From positions 32,139-96,138 of the forward strand of contig CAZMGB010000014.1 of the NCBI GenBank assembly GCA_964565775.1: DNA of 64,000 nucleotides, in the 5' to 3' direction. Position numbers and translations under genes: made by a program. Position 1 is the stretch's first letter. Every line of letters starts with the position of its first letter. Below, in pieces: positions 26,401 to 32,639 of the stretch. The stretch comes from CAZMGB01 sp964565775 (GTDB taxonomy: Bacteria; Chloroflexota; Dehalococcoidia; DSTF01; JALHUB01). The notes beneath the pieces are model-generated. The model did not search any database. It was given only the letters and a program-made list of their open reading frames with translations, and was not told the origin of the DNA.

Positions 26401-26834
26401 GGCTCGCCGATGTCGGCGAGGAGGCGTCGGAAGAGCTCGCGGTCCTCGGCCTTGCGGATCGTCTCCAGGGGCGTGCCCAGGAGGCGGACGGCGTACTTGT
26501 CGAAGACGCTGGCGTCGGCGAGGGCCACCGCCAGGTTGAGGCCCGTCTGGCCGCCCAGGGTGGGCAGGCAGCCGTCGGGCCGCTCCCGCTCGATGACGCG
26601 CGCCAGCACGTCGACGGTCAGCGGCTCGATGTAGACGATGTCGGCGATGCCCTCGTCCGTCATGATAGTGGCGGGGTTCGAGTTCACGAGCACGGAGGTG
26701 ACGCCCTCCTCGCGCATGGCCTTGCAGGCCTGCGTGCCGGCGTAGTCGAACTCCGCCGCCTGGCCGATGACGATAGGCCCGGAGCCGATGATCAGGACTT
26801 TGCTGGGCTTACTCACGCTTTGTCTCTGGTTCAC
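23448..26834 (-). CDS. carB: Carbamoyl-phosphate synthase large subunit
   Basis: 1128 residues, slightly longer than the usual 1060-1080. Two ATP-grasp halves are clear: [23 protein letters not shown] opens the first (in part [17 protein letters not shown]) and [21 protein letters not shown] the second (in part [16 protein letters not shown]). [20 protein letters not shown] and [20 protein letters not shown] mark each active site. The last 130 residues are the MGS-like allosteric domain, binding UMP or ornithine in relatives, followed by a basic tail. It makes carbamoyl phosphate with CarA. The start GTG is weakly supported; GTG 26816 is an alternative. carA is now 3.2 kb away, beyond an accessory island. 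Confidence 0.97.
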   Translation of the reverse strand: [1128 protein letters not shown]

Positions 26835-26852
26835 TTGCTATCCACTCGCCGC

Positions 26853-27383
26853 TCACCGCCTGGGTCTGCGAACGCGCACGAGCCGCGGCCGCGCCACCGG
26901 CAGTCGATACGCGACCGTATAGCCGGCGCCGCCCACGATGAGCAACACCAGAGGCACGGCGCCGTAGGCGGGGAGCGGCGTCAGGAAGATGAGTATCGCC
27001 AGGAGCGCACAGCCGGCCAGCCCGAGCCCGAAGCCAAGGGCGTAGGCCGGCCACTCCGTGATCCAGTCGGAGGAGAAGGGCAGGCCGACGAAGCCGACGG
27101 CGAAGGCGAAGGCGGCGGAGACGGCGGACAGCGCCAGCGCGACGACGAAGAAGACGAGCGCGTGGAGCCAGTCGCCGCTTGCCAGGTAGACGATGGCGCC
27201 GACGAAGGCGATGGGTACGAGAAGCGCCGCCGCCACCCAGCCCATGGCGCTGATGGTGAGGACGCCGAAGGAGAGACGCGACACCATCTCGTTGACGACG
27301 GGTCGGGCGGCGGGCCGCAGCACGCGGAAGTAGAGCGCCCGCACAAAGCGGTCCGTCCGCTGCCTAAGCTTCAGCTCTGCCAT
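26853..27383 (-). CDS. Unrecognised membrane protein of the pyr cluster
   Basis: 176 residues, starting MAELKLRQRTDRFVRALYFR (basic, amphipathic), then four hydrophobic segments: FGVLTISAMGWVAAALLVPI, VYLASGDWLHALVFFVVAL, a Gly/Ala-rich span, and LLAILIFLTPLPAYGAVPLV, with a basic end RPRLVRVRRPRR. I do not recognise a family. It ends 18 bp before carB and is likely co-transcribed with it. Its first 77 bases are duplicated at 28126-28202. Confidence 0.65.
   Translation of the reverse strand: MAELKLRQRTDRFVRALYFRVLRPAARPVVNEMVSRLSFGVLTISAMGWVAAALLVPIAFVGAIVYLASGDWLHALVFFVVALALSAVSAAFAFAVGFVGLPFSSDWITEWPAYALGFGLGLAGCALLAILIFLTPLPAYGAVPLVLLIVGGAGYTVAYRLPVARPRLVRVRRPRR
27307..27383. repeat. 77-bp direct repeat, left copy (5' end of the membrane protein gene)
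   Basis: Aligns without gaps to 28126-28202 with 72 of 77 bases identical. The pair encloses 742 bp that hold the HEPN/MNT genes and nothing else. Confidence 0.85.
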
Positions 27384-27411
27384 GCCCTTCTTGTCTGGTC
27401 TGACCCATCGT

Positions 27412-27439
27412 TTGACCTGCCGATCGGTGCCGAGATAAT
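27412..27439 (+). promoter_or_regulatory. Promoter of the HEPN/MNT pair
   Basis: TTGACC (27412-27417), 16 bp, GATAAT (27434-27439). The predicted start (about 27446) practically coincides with the GTG at 27448, implying a leaderless message. Confidence 0.55.
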
Positions 27440-27447
27440 ATGCTGTC

Positions 27448-27810
27448 GTGCGAGAGGAAACAGCCCAATGGCTGAAGATAGCGGATCATGATATTCGCGG
27501 AGCTGCCAGTCTCTTGGAGGACGGACTGTGGCCCGGCGCGGCGTATTTCTGTCAGCAGGCTGCTGAGAAGCTCCTGAAAGCCGTGGTCGCGGAGGAGAGG
27601 GTGGGGCCGCCAAGGACTCACGATCTGGTGGAGCTGGCCGATGCCGCCGGTGTCGAACTAACGCAGGATCAGAGGATATTCCTGACGAGACTTTCTGACC
27701 ACGCGGCACGGAGCCGGTATCCGGGGGCCGAGTATAGTGAAGAACAGGTGCGTGAACTCTTCGAGGAGACGAAGAGGTTCTTCGAATGGTTACGAGCCAA
27801 GTTGAGCTAG
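27448..27810 (+). CDS. HEPN-domain protein (toxin-like partner of MNT)
   Basis: 120 residues, all helical. FCQQAAEKLLKAVVAEE and the motif RTHDLVELADAAG place it in the HEPN family (PF05168-type). The Arg and His of RTHDL are the family's conserved pair, though canonical RNase members have Rx4-6H. Together with the nucleotidyltransferase that follows it forms the common HEPN/MNT module, often acting as toxin and antitoxin where the MNT protein AMPylates the HEPN partner. No Shine-Dalgarno precedes GTG 27448. The genes overlap by 25 bp. Confidence 0.85.
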   Translation: MREETAQWLKIADHDIRGAASLLEDGLWPGAAYFCQQAAEKLLKAVVAEERVGPPRTHDLVELADAAGVELTQDQRIFLTRLSDHAARSRYPGAEYSEEQVRELFEETKRFFEWLRAKLS

Positions 27811-28118
27811 CGGGCAAGATCGATGATTTCGTACGTCGGCTGCGCTCCGTCGTCACGATTGAGGCTGTGATCCTGTACGGCTCGCATGCCAAAGGCTCGG
27901 CCGACGATTCGAGCGACATTGACTTGGCCATCATCTCACCTGACTTTGAAGCCACCTCGACCTGGGAGCGGCAAGAAATCATCGCTCGCGCCACCGTAGG
28001 CCGCGGGTACCGCATTGCTCCCATTGGCTACTCATCCAGCGAGTACCACAACCCGGGTCCTCACTCCTTCCTGCGCGAGATCATCCGCACCGGCCGCGTC
28101 GTCTACCGAGCCGACTAG
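27786..28118 (+). CDS. Minimal nucleotidyltransferase (MNT antitoxin-like)
   Basis: 110 residues. LYGSHAKGSADDSSDIDLAI is the GSx10DxD catalytic motif of the DNA polymerase beta-like superfamily, with both Asp residues intact. The protein ends shortly after a basic helix (REIIRTGRVVYRAD). In characterised pairs this protein neutralises the HEPN toxin by adding AMP to a tyrosine near its active site. Here YPGAEY and YSEEQV near the HEPN C-terminus could be acceptors, but that is a guess. Confidence 0.87.
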   Translation: MVTSQVELAGKIDDFVRRLRSVVTIEAVILYGSHAKGSADDSSDIDLAIISPDFEATSTWERQEIIARATVGRGYRIAPIGYSSSEYHNPGPHSFLREIIRTGRVVYRAD

Positions 28119-28125
28119 CCTGCGC

Positions 28126-28202
28126 GCGGCGGGCCGCAGCACCCGGAAGTAGAGCGCCCGCACGAATCGGTCCGTCCGCTGCCTAAGCTTCAGCTGGGCC
28201 AT
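28126..28202 (-). pseudogene. Truncated duplicate of the 5' end of the membrane protein gene (right direct repeat)
   Basis: Starting at ATG 28202 it reads MAQLKLRQRTDRFVRALYFR and then VLRPAAR, matching the start of the gene at 27383, and diverges just after. Five differences in 77 bases; the two copies are in the same orientation. Confidence 0.85.
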
Positions 28203-28229
28203 CGCTGTTTCCACCCCTGCCAAGGGGTG

Positions 28230-29078
28230 CTAAAGAAGCCCAAACGCCTTCAGTTCCCGCGCTATCTTGAGAAACGCCTCATCCATGCATGCCTGAGTGA
28301 ACCGCGCCCAGACCTTTTCGCTGACATTGGAAGGAAAAGCCGCACCTTCCTCTAGCAGGTAGATGACCCTGCCACCAAAGCGCTCCTGGAAGCGCCCCAT
28401 CTCAATGTTGACATTTCCGCGGGGCTGGAATCGTCCATCTACCGGGTCGTCCTTGGTGGCCAGCACGAGCCCACAGTCGGCCTGTTCGAGATAGTGCTCA
28501 ACGTTCTCATTGACTGACCTCCCCTCGCTGGGAAGCCTTTCGACGACCAGCGGCTTCACGCCTAGCTCGTCAATGAACTCGCACAGCTTGTTCAGCGCTT
28601 CTGTCTCTGGGCCGTGAGCTATGAACGCTTTGGGCCTGTCACGTCTTGGCGCGATCACTTCAGGCTCGGCTGTCCAGCCCTCTTCGGACTCAAGGTGGCC
28701 AATGGTCGCGTTCACGATGTCGATCGCCTTGTCCAGGTCCAGCATGATGCTTCCAGATGAAGGTGTCGTCGTGCTCAGGCCGCCGGATAGCACGCTGTAG
28801 CCACGGATGACGTAGCCCTGAAATGGCGGCCGGAGATCTACCCTCCCTCCGTGTCTGCTGGTGAGGGACTCCACCGCCGACAGTCCACGGAGGAGTCGTT
28901 CTCTCAAGTCGTCGACTTCCTTCCGTCGTTCGCCCGCAGCGTCCAAGTTCAGACCATGGAACGAGACAATGCCCAGAGTGGTGAGCAACTTCCTGTAGCG
29001 CTTCAGTAGCTCAAGGTATTCCTTCAACAGGTCGAGCGCGCGTTCCCGCTCCGAAGCATCCACGCTCTTGCTCCTCAT
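28230..29078 (-). CDS. TIR-like (CAP12/PF10137-type) nucleotide-binding effector protein
   Basis: 282 residues from ATG 29078, overlapping the GNAT stop by four bases. The N-terminal 150 residues begin with a coiled helix (RERALDLLKEYLELLKRYRK) and are unrecognised, probably a sensor. The C-terminal 130 are the TIR-like domain found in CBASS and short prokaryotic immunity proteins: PKAFIAHGPETEALNKLCEF, VKPLVVERLPSEGRSVNENV, DCGLVLATKDDP, PRGNVNIEMGRFQERFGGRV. Such domains hydrolyse NAD+ when triggered by a signal nucleotide or partner. No cyclase or Argonaute gene is adjacent, so its trigger is unknown. It seems cotranscribed with the pyr operon. Confidence 0.75.
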   Translation of the reverse strand: MRSKSVDASERERALDLLKEYLELLKRYRKLLTTLGIVSFHGLNLDAAGERRKEVDDLRERLLRGLSAVESLTSRHGGRVDLRPPFQGYVIRGYSVLSGGLSTTTPSSGSIMLDLDKAIDIVNATIGHLESEEGWTAEPEVIAPRRDRPKAFIAHGPETEALNKLCEFIDELGVKPLVVERLPSEGRSVNENVEHYLEQADCGLVLATKDDPVDGRFQPRGNVNIEMGRFQERFGGRVIYLLEEGAAFPSNVSEKVWARFTQACMDEAFLKIARELKAFGLL

Positions 29079-29533
29079 AGCGGCAACTCGAAGCGCATCT
29101 CGGGGTTGTACATCGGCACCAGCGCCCCGATCCCCGATAGGAAGCTCAGCGCCGTCTGGTTGTTCTTCGGCAGCCGGCCCCGGATGCGCCGGTAGCCCTT
29201 CGACCGCGCGAACTCCAGCGCGCACTCCGCCGACCTCGTGCCCAGCCCCTGCCGTCGGTACTGGGGCAACATCCACACCCCCAGCACGGCGGTGTCCGGC
29301 TCCTGCGTGTTGAAGTCGAGGGCGCTGAAGCCGACGACCTCATCGCCGACGAGGCAGAGGAAAAGGGCGCCGTGGCTTCCCAGACGCTCCAGCCACGTGC
29401 GCACCTGCTCCGCCGACAGCGCCTCCGCGAAGCCGACGGGGTTCGGCTCCCGCACGATGGCGCCGATGACGGCGGCGATCGCTTCGGTGTCCTCGCTCGT
29501 GGCCTGTCGATAGGTCGGTTCAAGCTGGGCCAT
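29075..29533 (-). CDS. GNAT-family N-acetyltransferase
   Basis: About 152 residues. VVGFSALDFNTQEPDTAVLG and WMLPQYRRQGLGTRSAECAL carry the acetyl-CoA-binding motif A (QYRRQGLG). FSALDF and LPKNNQTALSFLSGIGA complete the fold. ATG 29533 behind GGGGGA is preferred over GTG 29563, which would overlap the HicB stop. Position directly after HicAB suggests a passenger or a modifying component; the substrate is unknown. Confidence 0.8.
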   Translation of the reverse strand: MAQLEPTYRQATSEDTEAIAAVIGAIVREPNPVGFAEALSAEQVRTWLERLGSHGALFLCLVGDEVVGFSALDFNTQEPDTAVLGVWMLPQYRRQGLGTRSAECALEFARSKGYRRIRGRLPKNNQTALSFLSGIGALVPMYNPEMRFELPL

Positions 29534-29559
29534 GTCAGCATTCCCCCTGGGCGTGAGTG

Positions 29560-29781
29560 TCACACGGCCACTTTCAGCACCTGGATGCGCCGCCGCTCCT
29601 CTGGCACGGGCTGGCCGTCGGCTTCTAGGCTCTCGATATAGGCGGCGATGGCCTCGCGCGCGCGCTCAAGCGCCTCCGCCCTGCTGCGACCCTGGGTGAT
29701 GCAACCGGGCAGAGCCGGAACCAGGACTGTGTAGCCGCGACCCTCGTCGTCGGGGTCAAGGATTATCGTGTATTCTTTCAT
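29560..29781 (-). CDS. hicB: HicB-like antitoxin
   Basis: 73 residues. EYTIILDPDDEGRGYTVLVP then ALPGCITQGRSRAEALERA is the partial RNase-H fold shared by HicB antitoxins, followed by AIAAYIESLEADG. It lacks the C-terminal DNA-binding domain of longer HicB proteins, so it can bind the toxin but probably not DNA. It follows hicA by 8 bp, the usual toxin-first order. Confidence 0.88.
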   Translation of the reverse strand: MKEYTIILDPDDEGRGYTVLVPALPGCITQGRSRAEALERAREAIAAYIESLEADGQPVPEERRRIQVLKVAV

Positions 29782-29789
29782 GTCTACCC

Positions 29790-30020
29790 CTATAGTAGCT
29801 CGCGTAGGTCATCCGACGTGACTCCCGCCTGCTCCAGAATCGCAGCAAGCGTCTTTGGTAAGATGATCTCCCGGGAGTGCATGGAAACGACCACTCTCGC
29901 TTCAGGCTTGTCGGGGTGCTTGAGCACCAGATGCGATCCTCTCTGGCGGTGTTCATACCAGCCAACCCGTTTGAGCGCACGTATCAGCCGCCGCGCGGTG
30001 ACTCTCGGGAGCCTAGGCAC
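29790..30020 (-). CDS. hicA: HicA-like mRNA interferase toxin
   Basis: 76 residues of the dsRNA-binding-like HicA fold. LIRALKRVGWYEHRQRGSHL, then VLKHPDK; the His in GSHLVLKHP is the catalytic position in the family (GSHxxxxHP). Ends VTSDDLRELL. Its GTG start overlaps the end of carA by 8 bases, so it must be translated from the pyr operon transcript unless an internal promoter exists. Confidence 0.9.
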   Translation of the reverse strand: MPRLPRVTARRLIRALKRVGWYEHRQRGSHLVLKHPDKPEARVVVSMHSREIILPKTLAAILEQAGVTSDDLRELL

Positions 30021-31143
30021 GCCCTGTTCCGCCTCCGGGTTCTCTCACCATCTCCAGAAACCGCTCGAACAGGTACATGTTGTCGTGCGGCCCCGGTGAC
30101 GCTTCCGAGTGGTACTGGATCGAGAGCACGGGCAGCTCTCGGTGGCGCAGCCCCTCGACGGTGCCGTCGTTGATGTTGACGTGGCTGACCTCGGCGCCGC
30201 CGCGCAGGCCGTCGCCGTCGACGGCGTAGCCGTGGTTCTGGGCCGTGATGTGGACACGGCCCGTCGTCAGGTCGCGCACCGGGTGGTTGGCGCCGCGATG
30301 GCCGAACTTGAGCTTGAACGTCTCCGCCCCGAAGGCGCGACCCAGCACCTGGTGGCCGAGGCAGATGCCCATGATCGGCGTCCTGTCGAGCAGGCCCTCC
30401 GCCGTGCGCACGACATAGTCGAGGTGCGCCGGGTCGCCGGGGCCGGGCGAGAGCACGACGCCGTCCGGTCGCAGCGACAGCACGTCTTCGGCTGAGGTCG
30501 TGCAGGGCACCGCCGTCACCCGGCAGCCCAGGCGCTGGAGGACGCGCAGGATGTTGTACTTGAGCCCCAGGTCCACCACGATGATGTGGCGCCGCGAGCC
30601 GTCGCTCGCTCCGGTGGGTTGGGCCGGGCCGCCGTTCCGCCACTCGTAGGGGGATTCCGTGCTCACCTCCGGCAGGAAGTCCACGTCGTCATAGCGGGGG
30701 AGGTCGCGCACGCGGGCGAGAACCTGCTGCGGCTCTTCTTCGGCCGCGATCGTGCCCATCATCACTCCCACGGAGCGGAGGCGACGCGTCAGGGCGCGCG
30801 TGTCGACGCCGGCGATGCCGGGGATGCCATGGCGGGCTAGGTACTCGTGCAGGGTCATCTCGCTCTGCCAGTGGCTGGGGATGTCGCAGTGCTCGCGCAC
30901 GACGAAGCCGCGCACCTGGATGCGCTTCGACTCCACGTCGGCGCGGTTGATGCCGTAGTTGCCGGAGAGGGGATACGTCATCACGAGTATCTGGCCGGCG
31001 TAGGAGGGGTCGGTGAGGGCCTCCTGGTAGCCGGTCATCGACGTGTTGAAGACGACCTCGCCGTGGGCGCGCGCCTCCGCTCCGAAGGCTTTCCCCTCGA
31101 ATACGGAGCCGTCCTCAAGGACCAGCAGGGCTTTGCCGTTCAT
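30013..31143 (-). CDS. carA: Carbamoyl-phosphate synthase small subunit
   Basis: 376 residues. The N-terminal domain shows LVLEDGSVFEGKAFGAE and VFNTSMTGYQEALTDPSYAG; the glutaminase domain has PGPGDP, the nucleophile in MGICLGHQVLGRAFG and the His/Glu partner in IQYHSEASPGPHDN. It supplies ammonia from glutamine to CarB. ATG 31143 overlaps the pyrC stop by 4 bp (ATGA). The C-terminal tail REPGGGTGRA reads into hicA. Confidence 0.96.
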   Translation of the reverse strand: MNGKALLVLEDGSVFEGKAFGAEARAHGEVVFNTSMTGYQEALTDPSYAGQILVMTYPLSGNYGINRADVESKRIQVRGFVVREHCDIPSHWQSEMTLHEYLARHGIPGIAGVDTRALTRRLRSVGVMMGTIAAEEEPQQVLARVRDLPRYDDVDFLPEVSTESPYEWRNGGPAQPTGASDGSRRHIIVVDLGLKYNILRVLQRLGCRVTAVPCTTSAEDVLSLRPDGVVLSPGPGDPAHLDYVVRTAEGLLDRTPIMGICLGHQVLGRAFGAETFKLKFGHRGANHPVRDLTTGRVHITAQNHGYAVDGDGLRGGAEVSHVNINDGTVEGLRHRELPVLSIQYHSEASPGPHDNMYLFERFLEMVREPGGGTGRA

Positions 31144-32564
31144 CGTGTCGATAGGGCCTCCCGCGCGTACGCGAGGTGACCGCCGAAGACGGTGGCCACG
31201 ACGCGACCCCGCAGCGTGACGCCGGCCAGCGGCGTGTTCTTCCCCTTCGACGCGAAGCGCTCCGGCTCCACCACCCACTCCAGGTTCGGGTTGAAGACCG
31301 TCACGTCGCCCGGCGCGCCGACAGCCAGGCTTCCCAGGCCATCGAGGCCGTTGCGGCGGTCGAGGGAGAGCACGGCCACCGGGTCCGACGTCATGCGCCG
31401 GAGCGCCGTCGCAAGGTCGAGCTTGCTGGCGTGGACCAGCGAGAGGACGCTTGCCAGCGCCGTCTCGAAGCCGCTGATGCCCGGCGCCGCGTCCTCGAAC
31501 TCGCAGAGCTTGTCCTCGAAAGCGTGGGGTGCGTGGTCGGTGGCGATGGCGTCGATCGTGCCGTCGCGCAGCCCCTCGATGCACGCCTCCACGTCATCCC
31601 GCGTGCGCAGGGGCGGGTTCACCTTCGCGTCGCTGTCGTAGGCCAGGGCAGGAGCGCCCCTCGCAGTGTCCTCTTCGGTGGCCGACCCGGCTCCGCGCGT
31701 CATGACCGACTCGTGGGTCAGCGTCAGATGGTGGGGCGTGACCTCGGCCGTGACCGGCGAGCCCCGGGCCTTCGCCTTTCGCACGAGCTCCACGCTGCCG
31801 CGGGTGCTGATGTGGGCGATGTGGACGTGGCTGCCCGTCAGCTCGGCGAGGGCGATGTCGCGAGCGACCAGCGCCTCCTCGGCGGCCGCGGGCTGGCCGC
31901 GCAGGCCGAGGCGGGTGGCGACCCAGCCCTCGTGCATCACCTCTTCGAGGGCCAGCGATGGCTCCACGCAGTGATCGATAATCGGGAGGCTACGCCCGTC
32001 GGGGTCGGGGCCGTTGAGGCCCTGAGGCTGTCTGGCGACGGGCAGGGCGCGGGCGTACTCCAGGGCGCGGCGCATGAGCATCGCGTCGGCGACTGGGTTG
32101 CCGTCGTCGCTGAAGCCGACGACGCCGGCCTCGGCCATGTCGCCGAACTCCGCCATCTCTTTGCCGTGGCGCCCGCGACTGACGCAGCCGATCGGCAGCA
32201 CACGTGCGCTGCCGACGGTCGCAGCGGTTCGGAGCACGTACTCCACCGCGGCGCGGCTATCGATGGGCGGCTCCGTGTTCGGCATGCAGCAGACGGTGGT
32301 GAAGCCGCCCCGGGCGGCGGCGCGCGTGCCCGTCTCGATTGTCTCCTTCTGCTCGAAGCCGGGGTCGCGCAGGTGGCAGTGGATGTCGACGAGGCCGGGG
32401 CAGACGATGAGGCCCTGCGCGTCGATGACTTCGGCCTGGGCGGCGGCGAGCGCCGCCCCTACCTCGGCGATGCGCCCATCGCGGATGAGCACGTCGCCCA
32501 CCGTGTCCACGCCCCGGCCGGGGTCGAGGATGCGGCCGCCGCGTATCAACAGGGAAGATTCCAT
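31140..32564 (-). CDS. pyrC: Dihydroorotase
   Basis: About 474 residues of the amidohydrolase fold, class I. VDIHCHLRDPGFEQKE holds the HxH zinc ligands, TTVCCMPNTEPPID the substrate-binding Asn, IDHCVEP and HVHIAHIST two further His, and AIATDHAPHA the catalytic Asp. It cyclises carbamoyl aspartate. ATG 32564 behind GAGGTGA is better than GTG 32573. Confidence 0.95.
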   Translation of the reverse strand: MESSLLIRGGRILDPGRGVDTVGDVLIRDGRIAEVGAALAAAQAEVIDAQGLIVCPGLVDIHCHLRDPGFEQKETIETGTRAAARGGFTTVCCMPNTEPPIDSRAAVEYVLRTAATVGSARVLPIGCVSRGRHGKEMAEFGDMAEAGVVGFSDDGNPVADAMLMRRALEYARALPVARQPQGLNGPDPDGRSLPIIDHCVEPSLALEEVMHEGWVATRLGLRGQPAAAEEALVARDIALAELTGSHVHIAHISTRGSVELVRKAKARGSPVTAEVTPHHLTLTHESVMTRGAGSATEEDTARGAPALAYDSDAKVNPPLRTRDDVEACIEGLRDGTIDAIATDHAPHAFEDKLCEFEDAAPGISGFETALASVLSLVHASKLDLATALRRMTSDPVAVLSLDRRNGLDGLGSLAVGAPGDVTVFNPNLEWVVEPERFASKGKNTPLAGVTLRGRVVATVFGGHLAYAREALSTR

Positions 32565-32578
32565 TCTACTCACCTCGT

Positions 32579-32639
32579 CCTGAGCTTGCCTACGGGTACC
32601 CTGAGCCTGCCTAGGGGTACCCTGAGCCTGCCGAAGGGC
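32579..32639. repeat. Three 21-bp tandem repeats between pyrB and pyrC
   Basis: Units begin at 32579, 32600 and 32621 and follow CCTGAGCCTGCCTAGGGGTA with small changes. The spacer between the two genes consists almost entirely of them; the last unit touches the pyrB stop. Not CRISPR: no spacers. Confidence 0.8.

Noticed and set aside
20212..29078. A complete Pycsar or CBASS system from the PycTM-like and TIR-like genes
   Set aside because: No nucleotide cyclase or CD-NTase gene is in the window; the MNT protein is far too small and is paired with HEPN.
32579..32639. CRISPR array
   Set aside because: Three directly abutting units without spacers and no cas genes anywhere in the window.
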